In this document: one piece after another, positions 1 to 8,125 of the stretch
Layout of the letters: each line of letters starts with the position of its first letter
How positions within the stretch are numbered: the first letter of the stretch is position 1
Origin: an uncultured Erythrobacter sp.
GTDB taxonomy: Bacteria; Pseudomonadota; Alphaproteobacteria; Sphingomonadales; Sphingomonadaceae
NCBI GenBank assembly: GCA_947502815.1
Contig: CANNBH010000001.1
Coordinates: 1,364,001-1,428,000 of the forward strand
Reading direction: 5' to 3'
DNA: 64,000 bases
Notes under the pieces: generated by a model
Database searches by the model: none
What the model was told of the DNA's origin: nothing
The model's input: the letters and a program-made list of their open reading frames with translations, nothing else
Program-made: the position numbers and the translations under genes

Positions 1-1443
1 GACCAGGGCTGGCGCCTTTTCGATATCTAAGCGTGATAGCGCGTCGCCGCGCGCAGCATCGCCAAATGAGGCCCTGTACCCGTCCCGTTTGGCCCGGTCG
101 ATGGTGTCGGGATCCGAATCCAGAATGACGTAGGGCTGATTATGCGTGACGAGCATATCCGCGATCAATCGTCCAACACGGCCCCCGCCAATGATAATGG
201 TGCGCGCGTCGTGTTCGTCTTCTTCAGGCAATTCAGGCACAGCCTCGACTCTGCGCGCGATGACGCGTCCCAATTTGGCCAGCACGGGCGTGATGGTGAG
301 GCCAATGGCGGTCACGATTTGCCAGAATTGCGCCGTTTCTGTGTCGATCACCAACGCACTTGTCGCGGCGGCCAGCACAATCAATGTCGTCTCGCTGGGG
401 CTGGCCATGAGCACGCCAGTCTCTGTCGCCGTGCTACGCCGCGCGCCCATCATCTTGAGCAAGCAGCCGGTTACGATTGCCTTGAACACCAGGACGCCAA
501 TAACGGCAGCAAAAATCTCACCCAGATTGCGCCAGATTTCCATCACGTCGATGCTCATGCCGATTGTGATGAGGAACACGCCAAGCGCGAGGCCCTTAAA
601 CGGTTGCATGATCGATTCTACTTCGCCGTGATACTCAGTCTCTGCGATAAGCAGGCCCGCGATCAACGCCCCCACAATCGGCGAAAGCCCGGTCGCAGCG
701 GTGGCAAGGCTGGCGCCGATGACGACAAGCAGGGAGGCCGCAAGGAACAGCTCAGGGCTTTTGGTTCGCGCCGCTTGGCTAAACAGACGGGGCAGAGCGA
801 AACGGCCAATGACAAGCAGCGCGAGGATCACCAACCCGCCTTGGATCAAGGTCGAAGTCAATTCTCCGACCCCATCCGCAGAAGCGGTCGGCGCAAGCGC
901 GCCAAGGATGAAGATGATCGGGACAATCATAATGTCCTCGAACAGCAGCATCGACAACGCCGCGCGGCCGACGGGGGATTTGGTCCCGGATATCGGGAGC
1001 ACAATGGCAGTGGAAGAAAAGGCGAGGGCAAAGCCAAGCGCGAGCGCCGCGGTTGTGCTCATTCCGCTGTAATATCCAAAGAATGCTGCTGAGACGCTGC
1101 CAATGATTAGCAGTTCAAGGCTGCCCAATCCGAACACCAATTTACGCAACTGCCAGAGGCGATTGAATGACAGTTCCAACCCAATGGCGAACAGCAGCAG
1201 GATGATCCCAAAGTCCGCGAATGGCGTTAATCGGTCAGGATCAGAGATGGTCACATGGCTTAGCCAAGGGACCTGTTCCACTAACGTGCCCAGACCGTAG
1301 GGGCCAACGAGAATACCGATAAGAATGAACCCAATAATGGGTGTGATCCGGAACCGGGCGAAGACCGGTATCACAATCCCTGCAGCCCCAAGGATCACCA
1401 GGGCATCGGACATTACCGGGGAAAGGGTGAGTTCGCCTGCCAT
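1..1443 (-). CDS. Kef-type monovalent cation:proton antiporter (CPA2) with TrkA-N domain, 3' end cut by window
   Basis: This gene is absent from the ORF track because it runs off the window; I read it on the minus strand from the ATG at 1443. About 481 residues are visible. Roughly residues 5-390 form a polytopic membrane domain with CPA2 signatures (GPYGLG near residue 55, a LLFAIGLELS helix, a GFALAFSSTA helix). A cytoplasmic TrkA-N/RCK Rossmann domain begins near residue 410 (IIIGGGRVGRL). By family, such proteins exchange K+ or Na+ for H+ across the inner membrane, gated by nucleotide or thiol ligands. The ion cannot be read from sequence, and kefB versus kefC is not assigned. The long plus-strand ORFs at 142-1300 are antisense shadows. 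Confidence 0.88.
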   Translation of the reverse strand, partial: MAGELTLSPVMSDALVILGAAGIVIPVFARFRITPIIGFILIGILVGPYGLGTLVEQVPWLSHVTISDPDRLTPFADFGIILLLFAIGLELSFNRLWQLRKLVFGLGSLELLIIGSVSAAFFGYYSGMSTTAALALGFALAFSSTAIVLPISGTKSPVGRAALSMLLFEDIMIVPIIFILGALAPTASADGVGELTSTLIQGGLVILALLVIGRFALPRLFSQAARTKSPELFLAASLLVVIGASLATAATGLSPIVGALIAGLLIAETEYHGEVESIMQPFKGLALGVFLITIGMSIDVMEIWRNLGEIFAAVIGVLVFKAIVTGCLLKMMGARRSTATETGVLMASPSETTLIVLAAATSALVIDTETAQFWQIVTAIGLTITPVLAKLGRVIARRVEAVPELPEEDEHDARTIIIGGGRVGRLIADMLVTHNQPYVILDSDPDTIDRAKRDGYRASFGDAARGDALSRLDIEKAPALV

Positions 1444-1496
1444 GTGCTCAGATTAGCGTCCCTGTGGGGCTGTGTCACTCATTGCTGCAAGAAACA

Positions 1497-1530
1497 CAAA
1501 GGGCGATCATTCGATTGAATGATCGCCCTG
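1497..1530 (-). terminator. Intrinsic terminator downstream of icd
   Basis: A perfect 12-bp stem (GGGCGATCATTC / GAATGATCGCCC) with a 4-nt loop lies at 1501-1528. On the minus strand it is followed by a T-rich TTTGTGTTTC tract. It sits between the icd stop and the start of the antiporter gene, so it most likely ends icd transcription. Confidence 0.75.
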
Positions 1531-1598
1531 AAGCCGTCTCTATCAATCGCGCACTAGGCACTTAGAGACGTGTAGGAAAGTGAATAACCTTGAGGGAC

Positions 1599-2819
1599 TT
1601 ACGCCCAGTTCTTCATCTCAGTTTCGAGGTTCTGAACGATCGCTTCGAAGAACTGCTCTGTTGTCAGCCAGTTCTGGCTTGGGCCAATAAGCAGCGCCAG
1701 ATCCTTTGTCATCTGACCGTTTTCAACCGTCTTAATGCAAACCCGTTCGAGTGTTTCAGCGAATTTGACAACATCTGGGGTCTCATCGAACTTGCCGCGA
1801 TACATCAATCCGCGCGTCCACGCGAAGATCGAAGCAATCGGGTTGGTCGAGGTCGCTTTGCCTTGCTCGTGCTGGCGGAAGTGACGGGTAACGGTACCGT
1901 GTGCTGCTTCGGCTTCGATGGTTTTACCATCTGGCGTCATCAGAACCGACGTCATCAAACCGAGCGAGCCGAAGCCCTGAGCGACCGTATCCGACTGAAC
2001 ATCGCCGTCGTAGTTCTTACAAGCCCAAACGAACTTACCGCTCCATTTAAGAGCTGAGGCCACCATATCATCGATCAAACGGTGTTCGTAGGTGATGCCA
2101 GCTTCTTCGAACTTGTCCTTAAACTCGTTTTCAAAGACTTCTTCGAACAGATCTTTGAAACGACCATCATAGGCCTTCATGATCGTGTTCTTGGTCGACA
2201 GATACACTGGCCATTTGCGGTCCAAGCCATAGTTCATCGATGCACGCGCAAAAGCGCGGATCGAATCGTCTAGGTTGTACATAGCCATCGCAACACCGGA
2301 AGATTCGAACTCGAACACTTCAAAGTCGAGCTTCGTGCCGTCGGTTCCTTCGTAAACCAGGCGCAGTTTACCGGGGCCGGGGATCAGCGTGTCGGTTGCG
2401 CGATATTGGTCACCAAAGGCATGGCGGCCAACAACGATTGGGTCGGTCCAGCCCGGCACCAAACGCGGCACATTGTCGATCACGATAGGCTCGCGGAAAA
2501 CCACACCGCCTAGGATGTTGCGGATTGTGCCGTTGGGTGAACGCCACATCTTCTTAAGGTCAAACTCTTCAACGCGCTCTTCATCAGGGGTGATGGTCGC
2601 ACATTTGACGCCTACGCCATGTTCTTTGATCGCGTTGGCCGCATCGACCGTGATCTGATCGTCGGTCTCATCGCGCTTTTCGATCGAAAGATCGTAATAT
2701 TTGAGGTCAACATCGAGGTAAGGGAGGATCAGACGCTCCCGGATCCATTGCCAGATGATCTTTGTCATCTCATCGCCGTCGAGTTCGACAACTGGGTTTT
2801 TAACCTGAATTTTTTGCAT
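1599..2819 (-). CDS. icd: NADP-dependent isocitrate dehydrogenase
   Basis: The 406-residue protein matches the homodimeric eukaryote-like (type II) NADP-IDH family in length and motifs. It opens with a [17 protein letters not shown] start and has the substrate-binding [12 protein letters not shown] stretch near residue 95. C-terminal motifs include [11 protein letters not shown] and [10 protein letters not shown], which carries NADP contacts. It oxidatively decarboxylates isocitrate to 2-oxoglutarate in the TCA cycle, in the cytoplasm. The ATG at 2819 is the natural start, since the family motif begins immediately. It appears to be a single-gene transcription unit ending at the hairpin at 1501-1528. 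Confidence 0.97.
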   Translation of the reverse strand: MQKIQVKNPVVELDGDEMTKIIWQWIRERLILPYLDVDLKYYDLSIEKRDETDDQITVDAANAIKEHGVGVKCATITPDEERVEEFDLKKMWRSPNGTIRNILGGVVFREPIVIDNVPRLVPGWTDPIVVGRHAFGDQYRATDTLIPGPGKLRLVYEGTDGTKLDFEVFEFESSGVAMAMYNLDDSIRAFARASMNYGLDRKWPVYLSTKNTIMKAYDGRFKDLFEEVFENEFKDKFEEAGITYEHRLIDDMVASALKWSGKFVWACKNYDGDVQSDTVAQGFGSLGLMTSVLMTPDGKTIEAEAAHGTVTRHFRQHEQGKATSTNPIASIFAWTRGLMYRGKFDETPDVVKFAETLERVCIKTVENGQMTKDLALLIGPSQNWLTTEQFFEAIVQNLETEMKNWA

Positions 2820-3240
2820 GGCTAGCGCCTCATCCTTTTGGACTGAATGTACACAACAGCGATGTCTGATGTGATCCCTGCAGGGGGCTCTAGCAGAGGT
2901 AGACGCGGGCGCAAGACCGGTGGCGCGCCTATCGCAAAAAGTCGCGATTGAAGCGCAAAACTGGTCCCCAATATGCCCGTAATCGCGGGAGCAAAGCGCG
3001 CTTCACGCAGGTTTGGAGACATGGACCGCATGTTACACGGTCCAAGGGTGCTTTTTCGCAAGCCCGATTGGGGGCGCAAAGTCCGTGCGCCTGCGGTCTG
3101 TTGCGGCGCAAGAGAGCTGAGAATTGGCGGTTTTTGGAGGGTTTGTCACGCCTTTGCGCATACAGGCTGCGACGCGTGTAGGAAAGCGGTCCACCCTAGG
3201 GTGGATGTCTCATTCAAATTCGTTCAAATTGGGGGACGAA
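2820..3240. other. Intergenic region between icd and tRNA-Val; no convincing gene
   Basis: 421 bases hold the icd promoter region and the downstream region of the minus-strand tRNA-Val. The small ORFs here lack family motifs and overlap each other on both strands. Visible structure: a 7-bp hairpin (TGGACCG at 3022-3028 with CGGTCCA at 3038-3044) followed by CTTTTT on the plus strand, the 16-bp palindrome at 3190-3205, and a short direct repeat of TTCAAATT at 3213-3230. Confidence 0.6.
3190..3205. repeat. 16-bp perfect palindrome downstream of tRNA-Val
   Basis: TCCACCCTAGGGTGGA is its own reverse complement. It lies 36 bases beyond the tRNA-Val 3' end in the direction of transcription. It could be the stem of a weak terminator or processing hairpin, or a dyad operator; no long T-run follows it. 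Confidence 0.45.
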
Positions 3241-3315
3241 TGGTGGGCGTAGAGAGAGTTGAACTCCCGACCCCTACGATGTCAACATAGTGCTCTACCA
3301 CTGAGCTATACGCCC
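3241..3315 (-). tRNA. tRNA-Val (anticodon GAC)
   Basis: Read on the minus strand it folds as a complete cloverleaf. A 7-bp acceptor stem (GGGCGTA / TACGCCC) is present, with a D-arm containing AGTGGTAGA. The anticodon stem is CTATG/CGTAG around loop TTGACAT, giving anticodon GAC, and a GTTCAAC T-loop follows. The 3' CCA is encoded (TGG at 3241-3243 on the plus strand). Length is 75 nt including CCA. Confidence 0.96.
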
Positions 3316-3443
3316 ACGCGTTCGTCAATTGCGCTTCGTCTGCTGGTGCATCGAAGCGAAGCGGGCAACTAGCGAAGGCTTACATATTGTGCAAGCGATT
3401 CGTGAATTGATCGCGGATTGGTTTGAGATGCCGGTCCGGCGGC

Positions 3444-3842
3444 TTAGATGCTGGCTTGCTGCTGGTCCTCAAACATGCGTTCTACCTCCAACACCAGATC
3501 GCGCAGGTGGAACGGTTTTGAGAGGACTTTCGCATGCGGTTGTTCGCGGCTCGCGCGCAGCGACACGGCGGCAAAACCGGTGATGAACATCACCTTGGTG
3601 CGCGGGCTTACCTCTGCGCAGCGTTGGGCCAATTCAATCCCGTCCATTTCCGGCATAACAATGTCGGACAAGAGCAGGTCAAATTCTTCGTTTTCAAGCA
3701 GCGGCACGGCGTCTGTGCCGCGATCGACGCTGCTGACCTGATAACCCGCTTTGGTAAGGGCACGCTCAAGATAAGAGCGCATCGCTTCTTCATCTTCGGC
3801 AAGGAGGATACGGGGACCGGTTGGATCGGATTGCAATGTCAT
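3444..3842 (-). CDS. cpdR: Single-domain response regulator CpdR
   Basis: This stand-alone receiver domain has 132 residues from the ATG at 3842. The ORF track extends to a TTG at 3932, but the extra 30 residues lie before the family start. Phosphoacceptor Asp is D60 (LLLSDIVMPEMDG), with T88 (FITGFAA) and K109 (VLSKPFHLRD), and an acidic AEDEE near residue 15. The FITGFAAV and AKVLSKPFHLRDLV strings are typical of CpdR. By family, unphosphorylated CpdR primes ClpXP for cell-cycle substrates such as PdeA, and CckA-ChpT controls its phosphorylation. Three TTAA half-sites lie upstream at 3936-3965 but not at canonical CtrA spacing. Confidence 0.88.
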   Translation of the reverse strand: MTLQSDPTGPRILLAEDEEAMRSYLERALTKAGYQVSSVDRGTDAVPLLENEEFDLLLSDIVMPEMDGIELAQRCAEVSPRTKVMFITGFAAVSLRASREQPHAKVLSKPFHLRDLVLEVERMFEDQQQASI

Positions 3843-4260
3843 AAGAGCTTTATAGCGGAGTTCACTTAAGAAATCTTTCCCATTTGGCGGCTGATTTGCG
3901 GTGTGACCTGTTTCGAGACGCAGTGCTTTCAATGCTTAACTCTTTGGCTTTAAATACGCGCTTAACGCACAGCCGGCATCTCCGTATCAATGCGAGGGAT
4001 AGGCCCAATTTGACCAATCGCGGCAAGGCCTTGGTTAGAGAGCCGATAGAGAAGCTTTGACTTGAAACGCCAAAGCGGGCAGCAAACTGGCCATGCGGTT
4101 AACGCCAACAAACACCGATCCTAACGGCAGCGGGCGAAGCGCTCATGAAGAACTGCCAGAAAAATCAACCGCGCCGGATGGTGAGGCGATCAGCCGGTCC
4201 GATGGCGCATTTTCCGGCGATCTCGTCACGACGCGCGGCGGGGCCGTAGGTGGATCGTTG
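3843..4260. other. Divergent intergenic region between cpdR and the amidohydrolase gene
   Basis: This holds the cpdR promoter region and the 5' region of the plus-strand amidohydrolase gene. The amidohydrolase ORF stays open back to an ATG at 4093. The 56 residues this would add are polar, low in complexity and unlike the family, so I treat 4093-4260 as leader. The TTAA cluster at 3936-3965 stands out against the GC-rich background. No RNA gene is seen. Confidence 0.5.
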
Positions 4261-5205
4261 ATGTCGGCCACCTCAAAATCTGCGCCCACACCGGCTTTTG
4301 TCCATGTTGCGCCGCGCTCTATGCCGCTGCCCGTTTTGATTGCTGTGCCGCATGCTGGGCGGGTCTATCCCGGAGAAACATTGGCGCAGATGCGTGATGC
4401 GCAGCTCAGCCAATTGCGCCTGGAAGATCGGTATATTGACCGGGTTGGGGTGGAGACCGCGCGTGCAACGGGAACCGGGCTGTTGGTGGCTCAGGCTCCG
4501 CGCGCAATGCTTGATCTGAACCGCGCCGATGATGATGTGGACTGGGATATGGTCGCGGGTCCGTATCGCCGGACAGAAAAACCGCAGCCGCGTCTGAGTG
4601 GATCAAACGCGCGCGCGCGCAGTGGGCTGGGGCTGGTGCCGCGCCGACTGCCCGGTTTTGGTGAAATTTGGCGCAGTAAATTACCGCGAGAAGAGCTCGA
4701 TCAGAGGATCGATACAATTCACCGGCCCTATCATGAATTTTTGGCCCGCGAGTTGAAACGAATCCGTGATGCGTGGGGTGCGGCCTTGTTGATTGACCTG
4801 CATTCCATGCCGCCATTGCGGCGCTCTCCAAAGAACACGGGCAATGGCGGTGGACATTTATCCCCGCCGCCGCCGCAAATTGTTCTTGGCGACAGGTTTG
4901 GTGCTTCGTGTCATTCGGGGCTGGTCACGCGCGCCTTTCGCTATCTTGAAGGGCGGGGCTGTGCCGCCGCGCACAACCGGCCCTATGCAGGCGGCTATGT
5001 GCTGGATCGCCATGCTTCTCCAGCGCGCAACATTCATGCGATTCAAGTCGAAGTGTGCCGCTCCACCTATCTCGATGATGCCTTGTCTGAGCCGACCGAC
5101 GCGGTGAAACCTTTGGTCACAATGCTGGCAGGGCTGGTGCGCGAATTGGGTGCGGAAACGGCCGGGCTGGGTACAGGTGGGCAGATCGCTCAGGCTGCTG
5201 AATAA
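4261..5205 (+). CDS. N-formylglutamate amidohydrolase family protein
   Basis: The family core starts soon after the chosen ATG with PLPVLIAVPHAGRVYP. LEDRYIDRVG and a PRAMLDLNRADDDVDW segment follow, then IDLHSMPP and PYAGGYVLDRH, all characteristic of the FGase (HutG-like) zinc hydrolases. Members hydrolyse N-formylglutamate or similar N-formyl/N-acyl acids. No histidine-degradation genes lie nearby, so the substrate here is uncertain. The start at 4261 (314 aa) has an AGGTGG 8 bases upstream. The ATG at 4093 (370 aa) has no clear ribosome-binding site but cannot be excluded. It is monocistronic, with no terminator immediately after its stop. Confidence 0.85.
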   Translation: MSATSKSAPTPAFVHVAPRSMPLPVLIAVPHAGRVYPGETLAQMRDAQLSQLRLEDRYIDRVGVETARATGTGLLVAQAPRAMLDLNRADDDVDWDMVAGPYRRTEKPQPRLSGSNARARSGLGLVPRRLPGFGEIWRSKLPREELDQRIDTIHRPYHEFLARELKRIRDAWGAALLIDLHSMPPLRRSPKNTGNGGGHLSPPPPQIVLGDRFGASCHSGLVTRAFRYLEGRGCAAAHNRPYAGGYVLDRHASPARNIHAIQVEVCRSTYLDDALSEPTDAVKPLVTMLAGLVRELGAETAGLGTGGQIAQAAE

Positions 5206-5287
5206 ATTCGGCACGATCAACATCGCGCGCGGCGCGGTCTCTCCGACGCAGCTTTCTCAATCGCAGCAATGCATCGATACGGAGGAG

Positions 5288-5337
5288 GCAAAAAAAGCCA
5301 CCTCGCGTCTGTCAAAGGGGGGCGACAGCGAGGTGGC
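5288..5337 (-). terminator. Strong intrinsic terminator of the candidate sRNA
   Basis: A 10-bp stem GCCACCTCGC/GCGAGGTGGC (5297-5306 with 5328-5337) is extended by TGTC/GACA across a 3-nt bulge. On the minus strand it is followed by TTTTTTT (5296-5290). No annotated minus-strand gene ends here, because sapC already has its own terminator at 5418-5454. That implies an extra minus-strand transcript. Confidence 0.75.
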
Positions 5338-5401
5338 CAGGTTCAGGGAGGATCCGCCCGAAGGCTTTTCCACAAGGCGGCTCATGAGGGAAAAACCGCC
5401 T
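5288..5401 (-). ncRNA. Candidate trans-acting small RNA, about 110 nt
   Basis: On the minus strand a predicted start near 5401 is followed by hairpin 1 (GGCGG...CCGCC), then a perfect GCC-TTCG-GGC tetraloop hairpin. Next is an unpaired GGATCCTCCCTGAACC segment with an anti-Shine-Dalgarno-like TCCTCCC. A long GC-rich hairpin ending in seven Ts closes it. A TTGATC-N17-TATCTA promoter lies just upstream. This architecture is typical of Hfq-type regulatory RNAs that block ribosome-binding sites. The overlapping 62-aa minus-strand ORF (5257-5445) has no coding features and reads through the terminator. I do not recognise an RNA family; this is structural inference. Confidence 0.55.
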
Positions 5402-5438
5402 ATGATGTATAGATAAGAAAAGAGCGGGGCGCGATCAA
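5400..5438 (-). promoter_or_regulatory. Predicted sigma-70 promoter of the candidate sRNA
   Basis: On the minus strand, TTGATC (5438-5433) and TATCTA (5415-5410) are separated by exactly 17 bases and followed 7-10 bases later by the first G of the RNA. The spacer lies inside the sapC terminator hairpin, so the two signals overlap. Confidence 0.45.
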
Positions 5439-5454
5439 GTCGCACCCCGCTCTT
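5418..5454. terminator. Bidirectional terminator downstream of sapC
   Basis: AAAGAGCGGGG at the left pairs with CCCCGCTCTTT at the right, with an inner GCGA/TCGC, giving a long stem flanked by A-rich and T-rich sides. It lies 89 bases beyond the sapC stop and can act in both directions. Confidence 0.75.
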
Positions 5455-5542
5455 TCTTTGTCCAAAATGGCGGTATTGGTGTTAGGTGCAGGCACCTAAA
5501 GTATCGGTAACACTCGCCGAATTATTGGTTTTGCGCCCGCTC

Positions 5543-6325
5543 TTAAACTGCCGGAGTAGCCGGTGTCTGAGTTGGGACTTTGCCTTGTGCAGATTGACGT
5601 TCAAACAAAGCGCGCATCAGGTTCATCGAGAACAATTGAGCGTGGATCAGCATCATCATGCCGTTCTTGTTCAATGAGTGCACGGTTTCTTCTGGCAATT
5701 CGCGCAGCTTTTTTTCGTCAACCATCTGAAAACCGCGATAGACGAATGGTGTGTCAGGCATGTCGTTGCGGGTGATCGCAATTTCGCCGTCCATCAAAAT
5801 GTCGAGCTTCTTCAACTCTTCGAGGAACGCTTTCGTGCGTTGGCCCGATTCTTCGAAGCGCTTACAAAATTCCAGCACGCCCTGTGTGTATTCGGTTGGA
5901 TTTTCACCATCGAACAACACTTGGCCGTCGTCGGTTTTGCCCACAACGCCCGATTGCGGATCAAAGCAAAGCGACATGTCATCGCTTTCTTTGTTCAGCT
6001 TGGCGAGGATGAAGGGATAGCGGCGGATATAGGCAGGCACGTAAACGCCTGCCTCCAACTTGCCATCGTCTGCGATGAAGGTGTTGACGCCTTCGTTCAG
6101 ACCCATCAGCGCGATCGGGAGAGGGTTGTCTCCGGCTGTGAATACAACGGGATAGTTGCGCTGTGCGTCGACAAATTCATCGACGGTGAGCGGGATAGCA
6201 TGCGTGTTCGCGAGGAACCCGGCATCGTCGAAACTGCTGACTTTCCAATCGCCGTGATCGCGGCTGTTGAGTGGGAGCAGGTCTTTGTAGAACAAAGGAA
6301 GTTGCGGCTGCGGCGCGGTGGCCAT
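5543..6325 (-). CDS. SapC family protein
   Basis: The 260-residue protein matches the alphaproteobacterial SapC family. It has an N-terminal LNSRDHGDWKV segment, IPLTVDEFVDAQRNYPVVF near residues 42-60, and EAGVYVPAYIRRYPFIL near residue 90. The name comes from a Campylobacter S-layer export gene, and the biochemical role in sphingomonads is not established. I see no signal peptide or membrane helix, so it is probably cytosolic or peripheral. It is a single gene transcribed toward the bidirectional hairpin at 5418-5454. Confidence 0.85.
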   Translation of the reverse strand: MATAPQPQLPLFYKDLLPLNSRDHGDWKVSSFDDAGFLANTHAIPLTVDEFVDAQRNYPVVFTAGDNPLPIALMGLNEGVNTFIADDGKLEAGVYVPAYIRRYPFILAKLNKESDDMSLCFDPQSGVVGKTDDGQVLFDGENPTEYTQGVLEFCKRFEESGQRTKAFLEELKKLDILMDGEIAITRNDMPDTPFVYRGFQMVDEKKLRELPEETVHSLNKNGMMMLIHAQLFSMNLMRALFERQSAQGKVPTQTPATPAV

Positions 6326-6480
6326 GGGAATATCTCCGAAGATTAGCGGATGAAAACTGTGATTGCGGCCGATTCTTGGGCGTTGCTTGCGCTTCCCCCA
6401 CCCGCCGAATGCGGCGCTTTAGTCGGTGAATGGGGCTGGCGCAAGGCTGCGCGCATTTATGCCGTCTATAGGCCTGCGCA

Positions 6481-7941
6481 TTAGGCCGTCTTTTGCACGT
6501 TTTCTGGCGGCACCAGCTTGCCTGGGTTGAGGATATTATCCGGGTCGAGCGCCCGTTTTACAGCGCGCATCATGGACAAGGCCACCGGATCACCCAATCG
6601 GCCCAATTCATCGACTTTCATCTGGCCGATACCGTGTTCTGCGCTGATGGAGCCGCCCCATTGGGTGACCAAATCATGCACGCGGGCGCTGATTGTTTTG
6701 CCGGGACCGTCTTCCCAAATGCCGGGCTCCGCTCCCTTTGGTGCGAGCACGTGGAAGTGGACATTGCCATCGCCCAAATGGCCAAAAGCCGCCGCGATTG
6801 TGCCGTGGAATTCGTGCTCAATTTTCTCGGATGCAGAGAGGATGAATTCCGGCATTTTTTCAACCGGAACGGATATATCATGCTGCATCGCGGGCCCCAA
6901 AGCGCGCTCTGCGGCGGAAATTGAATCGCGCAATGTCCACAATTCTTCGATCTGGCGTTCATTTGCGGCGATCATGGCATCTTCGATCAAACCGTCCTCT
7001 GCGGCCGCCGCGAGCTCATTTTCGAGCCGTTCGCGCAGCGCAGCCTCATCATTATCGAACACGGCGCATTCAATCAGCGCGTTCCATTCATGCCGCGCGG
7101 AAAGCGGCGCGCGCGCATCGGGAAGCAAGGCCAGCACGCTGTCGAGGCAATGGGCAGGGACCACTTCAAACCCTTCGAGCGGTTCGCCAATGGCCCGGTC
7201 CACCCGCCGCAGCAAAGCGCGTGCGTCTGCAATCGAGGGCAATCCCACCCACGCGGTGACCCGGCCGCGCGGTGCGGGCTGCAATTTGAGCGTTGCGGCG
7301 GTGACAATCCCCAGCGTCCCCTCCGAACCGATCAACATCTGTTTAAGGTCAAAGCCGCGGTTGTCTTTCTTAAGCGCGGAGAGACCGTCAAACACCTGTC
7401 CGTCAGCCAAGACAGCCTCAATCCCCACGACCTGCGCGCGCATTGTCCCATGGCGCAGCACCTGCGTGCCGCCGGCGTTGGTGGAGATAAGCCCGCCGAT
7501 CGTCGCCGAACCCTTGCCGCCCAATGTCAGTGGAAAGCGTAGACCCGCTGCGTCGGCCGCTTCGTGAAAAACCTGCAAGATGACGCCCGCTTCGCACACC
7601 GCCTGCGCCCCATCCGCATCCAACGCGCGAATTGCGTTCATCCGCCTAAGCGACAGGATAATCGCCGTGCCGCTATCATCGGGCGTCGCCCCGCCTGCCA
7701 TGCCGCTGTTCCCGCCTTGCGGGACGATGGGAACCTGGTGACGCGCGCACAATTTGACCAGATCGGCCACTTCCTGAGTCGAGGCCGGGGAGGCCAGCGC
7801 AACGGCTTTCCCGGAGTATCGCCCGCGCCAATCGGTTAGCCACGCTGTCAAATCCTCGGGATCTTGCGAAAACCCTTTCGGACCCAGCAGCCCGGCGGCA
7901 TCGGATAGGAATGTACTGATTGTGTCAGAGGGCGTCGTCAT
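6481..7941 (-). CDS. FAD-binding oxidoreductase of the D-2-hydroxyacid dehydrogenase type
   Basis: The VAO-type FAD-binding domain is clear: VPIVPQGGNSGMAGG near residue 70, then GGLISTNAGGTQVLRHG and IGSEGTLGIVTAATL. The C-terminal FAD-oxidase cap contains FGHLGDGNVHFHV and SAEHGIGQMK, the signature of D-lactate and D-2-hydroxyglutarate dehydrogenases. It should oxidise a D-2-hydroxyacid and pass electrons to a carrier; the exact substrate is unknown. I chose the ATG at 7941 (486 aa). The track ORF extends to 8040, but the added 33 residues are not part of the family. Confidence 0.9.
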   Translation of the reverse strand: MTTPSDTISTFLSDAAGLLGPKGFSQDPEDLTAWLTDWRGRYSGKAVALASPASTQEVADLVKLCARHQVPIVPQGGNSGMAGGATPDDSGTAIILSLRRMNAIRALDADGAQAVCEAGVILQVFHEAADAAGLRFPLTLGGKGSATIGGLISTNAGGTQVLRHGTMRAQVVGIEAVLADGQVFDGLSALKKDNRGFDLKQMLIGSEGTLGIVTAATLKLQPAPRGRVTAWVGLPSIADARALLRRVDRAIGEPLEGFEVVPAHCLDSVLALLPDARAPLSARHEWNALIECAVFDNDEAALRERLENELAAAAEDGLIEDAMIAANERQIEELWTLRDSISAAERALGPAMQHDISVPVEKMPEFILSASEKIEHEFHGTIAAAFGHLGDGNVHFHVLAPKGAEPGIWEDGPGKTISARVHDLVTQWGGSISAEHGIGQMKVDELGRLGDPVALSMMRAVKRALDPDNILNPGKLVPPENVQKTA

Positions 7942-8125
7942 TGTGGCGGCTATGCCACACTCCTGTCCGATTCTGCCAGCAATTTGGCAGTTTACGGCGG
8001 GGCCGGGCAAATGAGATGGTTCAGTTAAGCCAGCGTTCAATCATATTCGCTAGCTGTCCAGACCAATCGCTGCGGCTTTTGCGAAGCAAGGCCCGCAGTG
8101 TCCATGTAAGGAAACCCGCCGCGCA

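Noticed and set aside
142-1300. Long plus-strand ORFs (316, 161, 123 and 65 aa)
   Set aside because: They are antisense to a clear Kef-type antiporter, and their proteins are low-complexity Arg/His/Asp-rich shadows.
2822-3290. Overlapping small ORFs between icd and tRNA-Val
   Set aside because: Short, mutually overlapping on both strands, and one runs into the tRNA gene.
5257-5445. 62-aa minus-strand ORF in the sRNA region
   Set aside because: It reads through two hairpins and a T-run and has no ribosome-binding site or family; an RNA explains the region better.
6518-7567. 349-aa plus-strand ORF
   Set aside because: Antisense to the FAD oxidoreductase; serine/proline-rich shadow with no domain.
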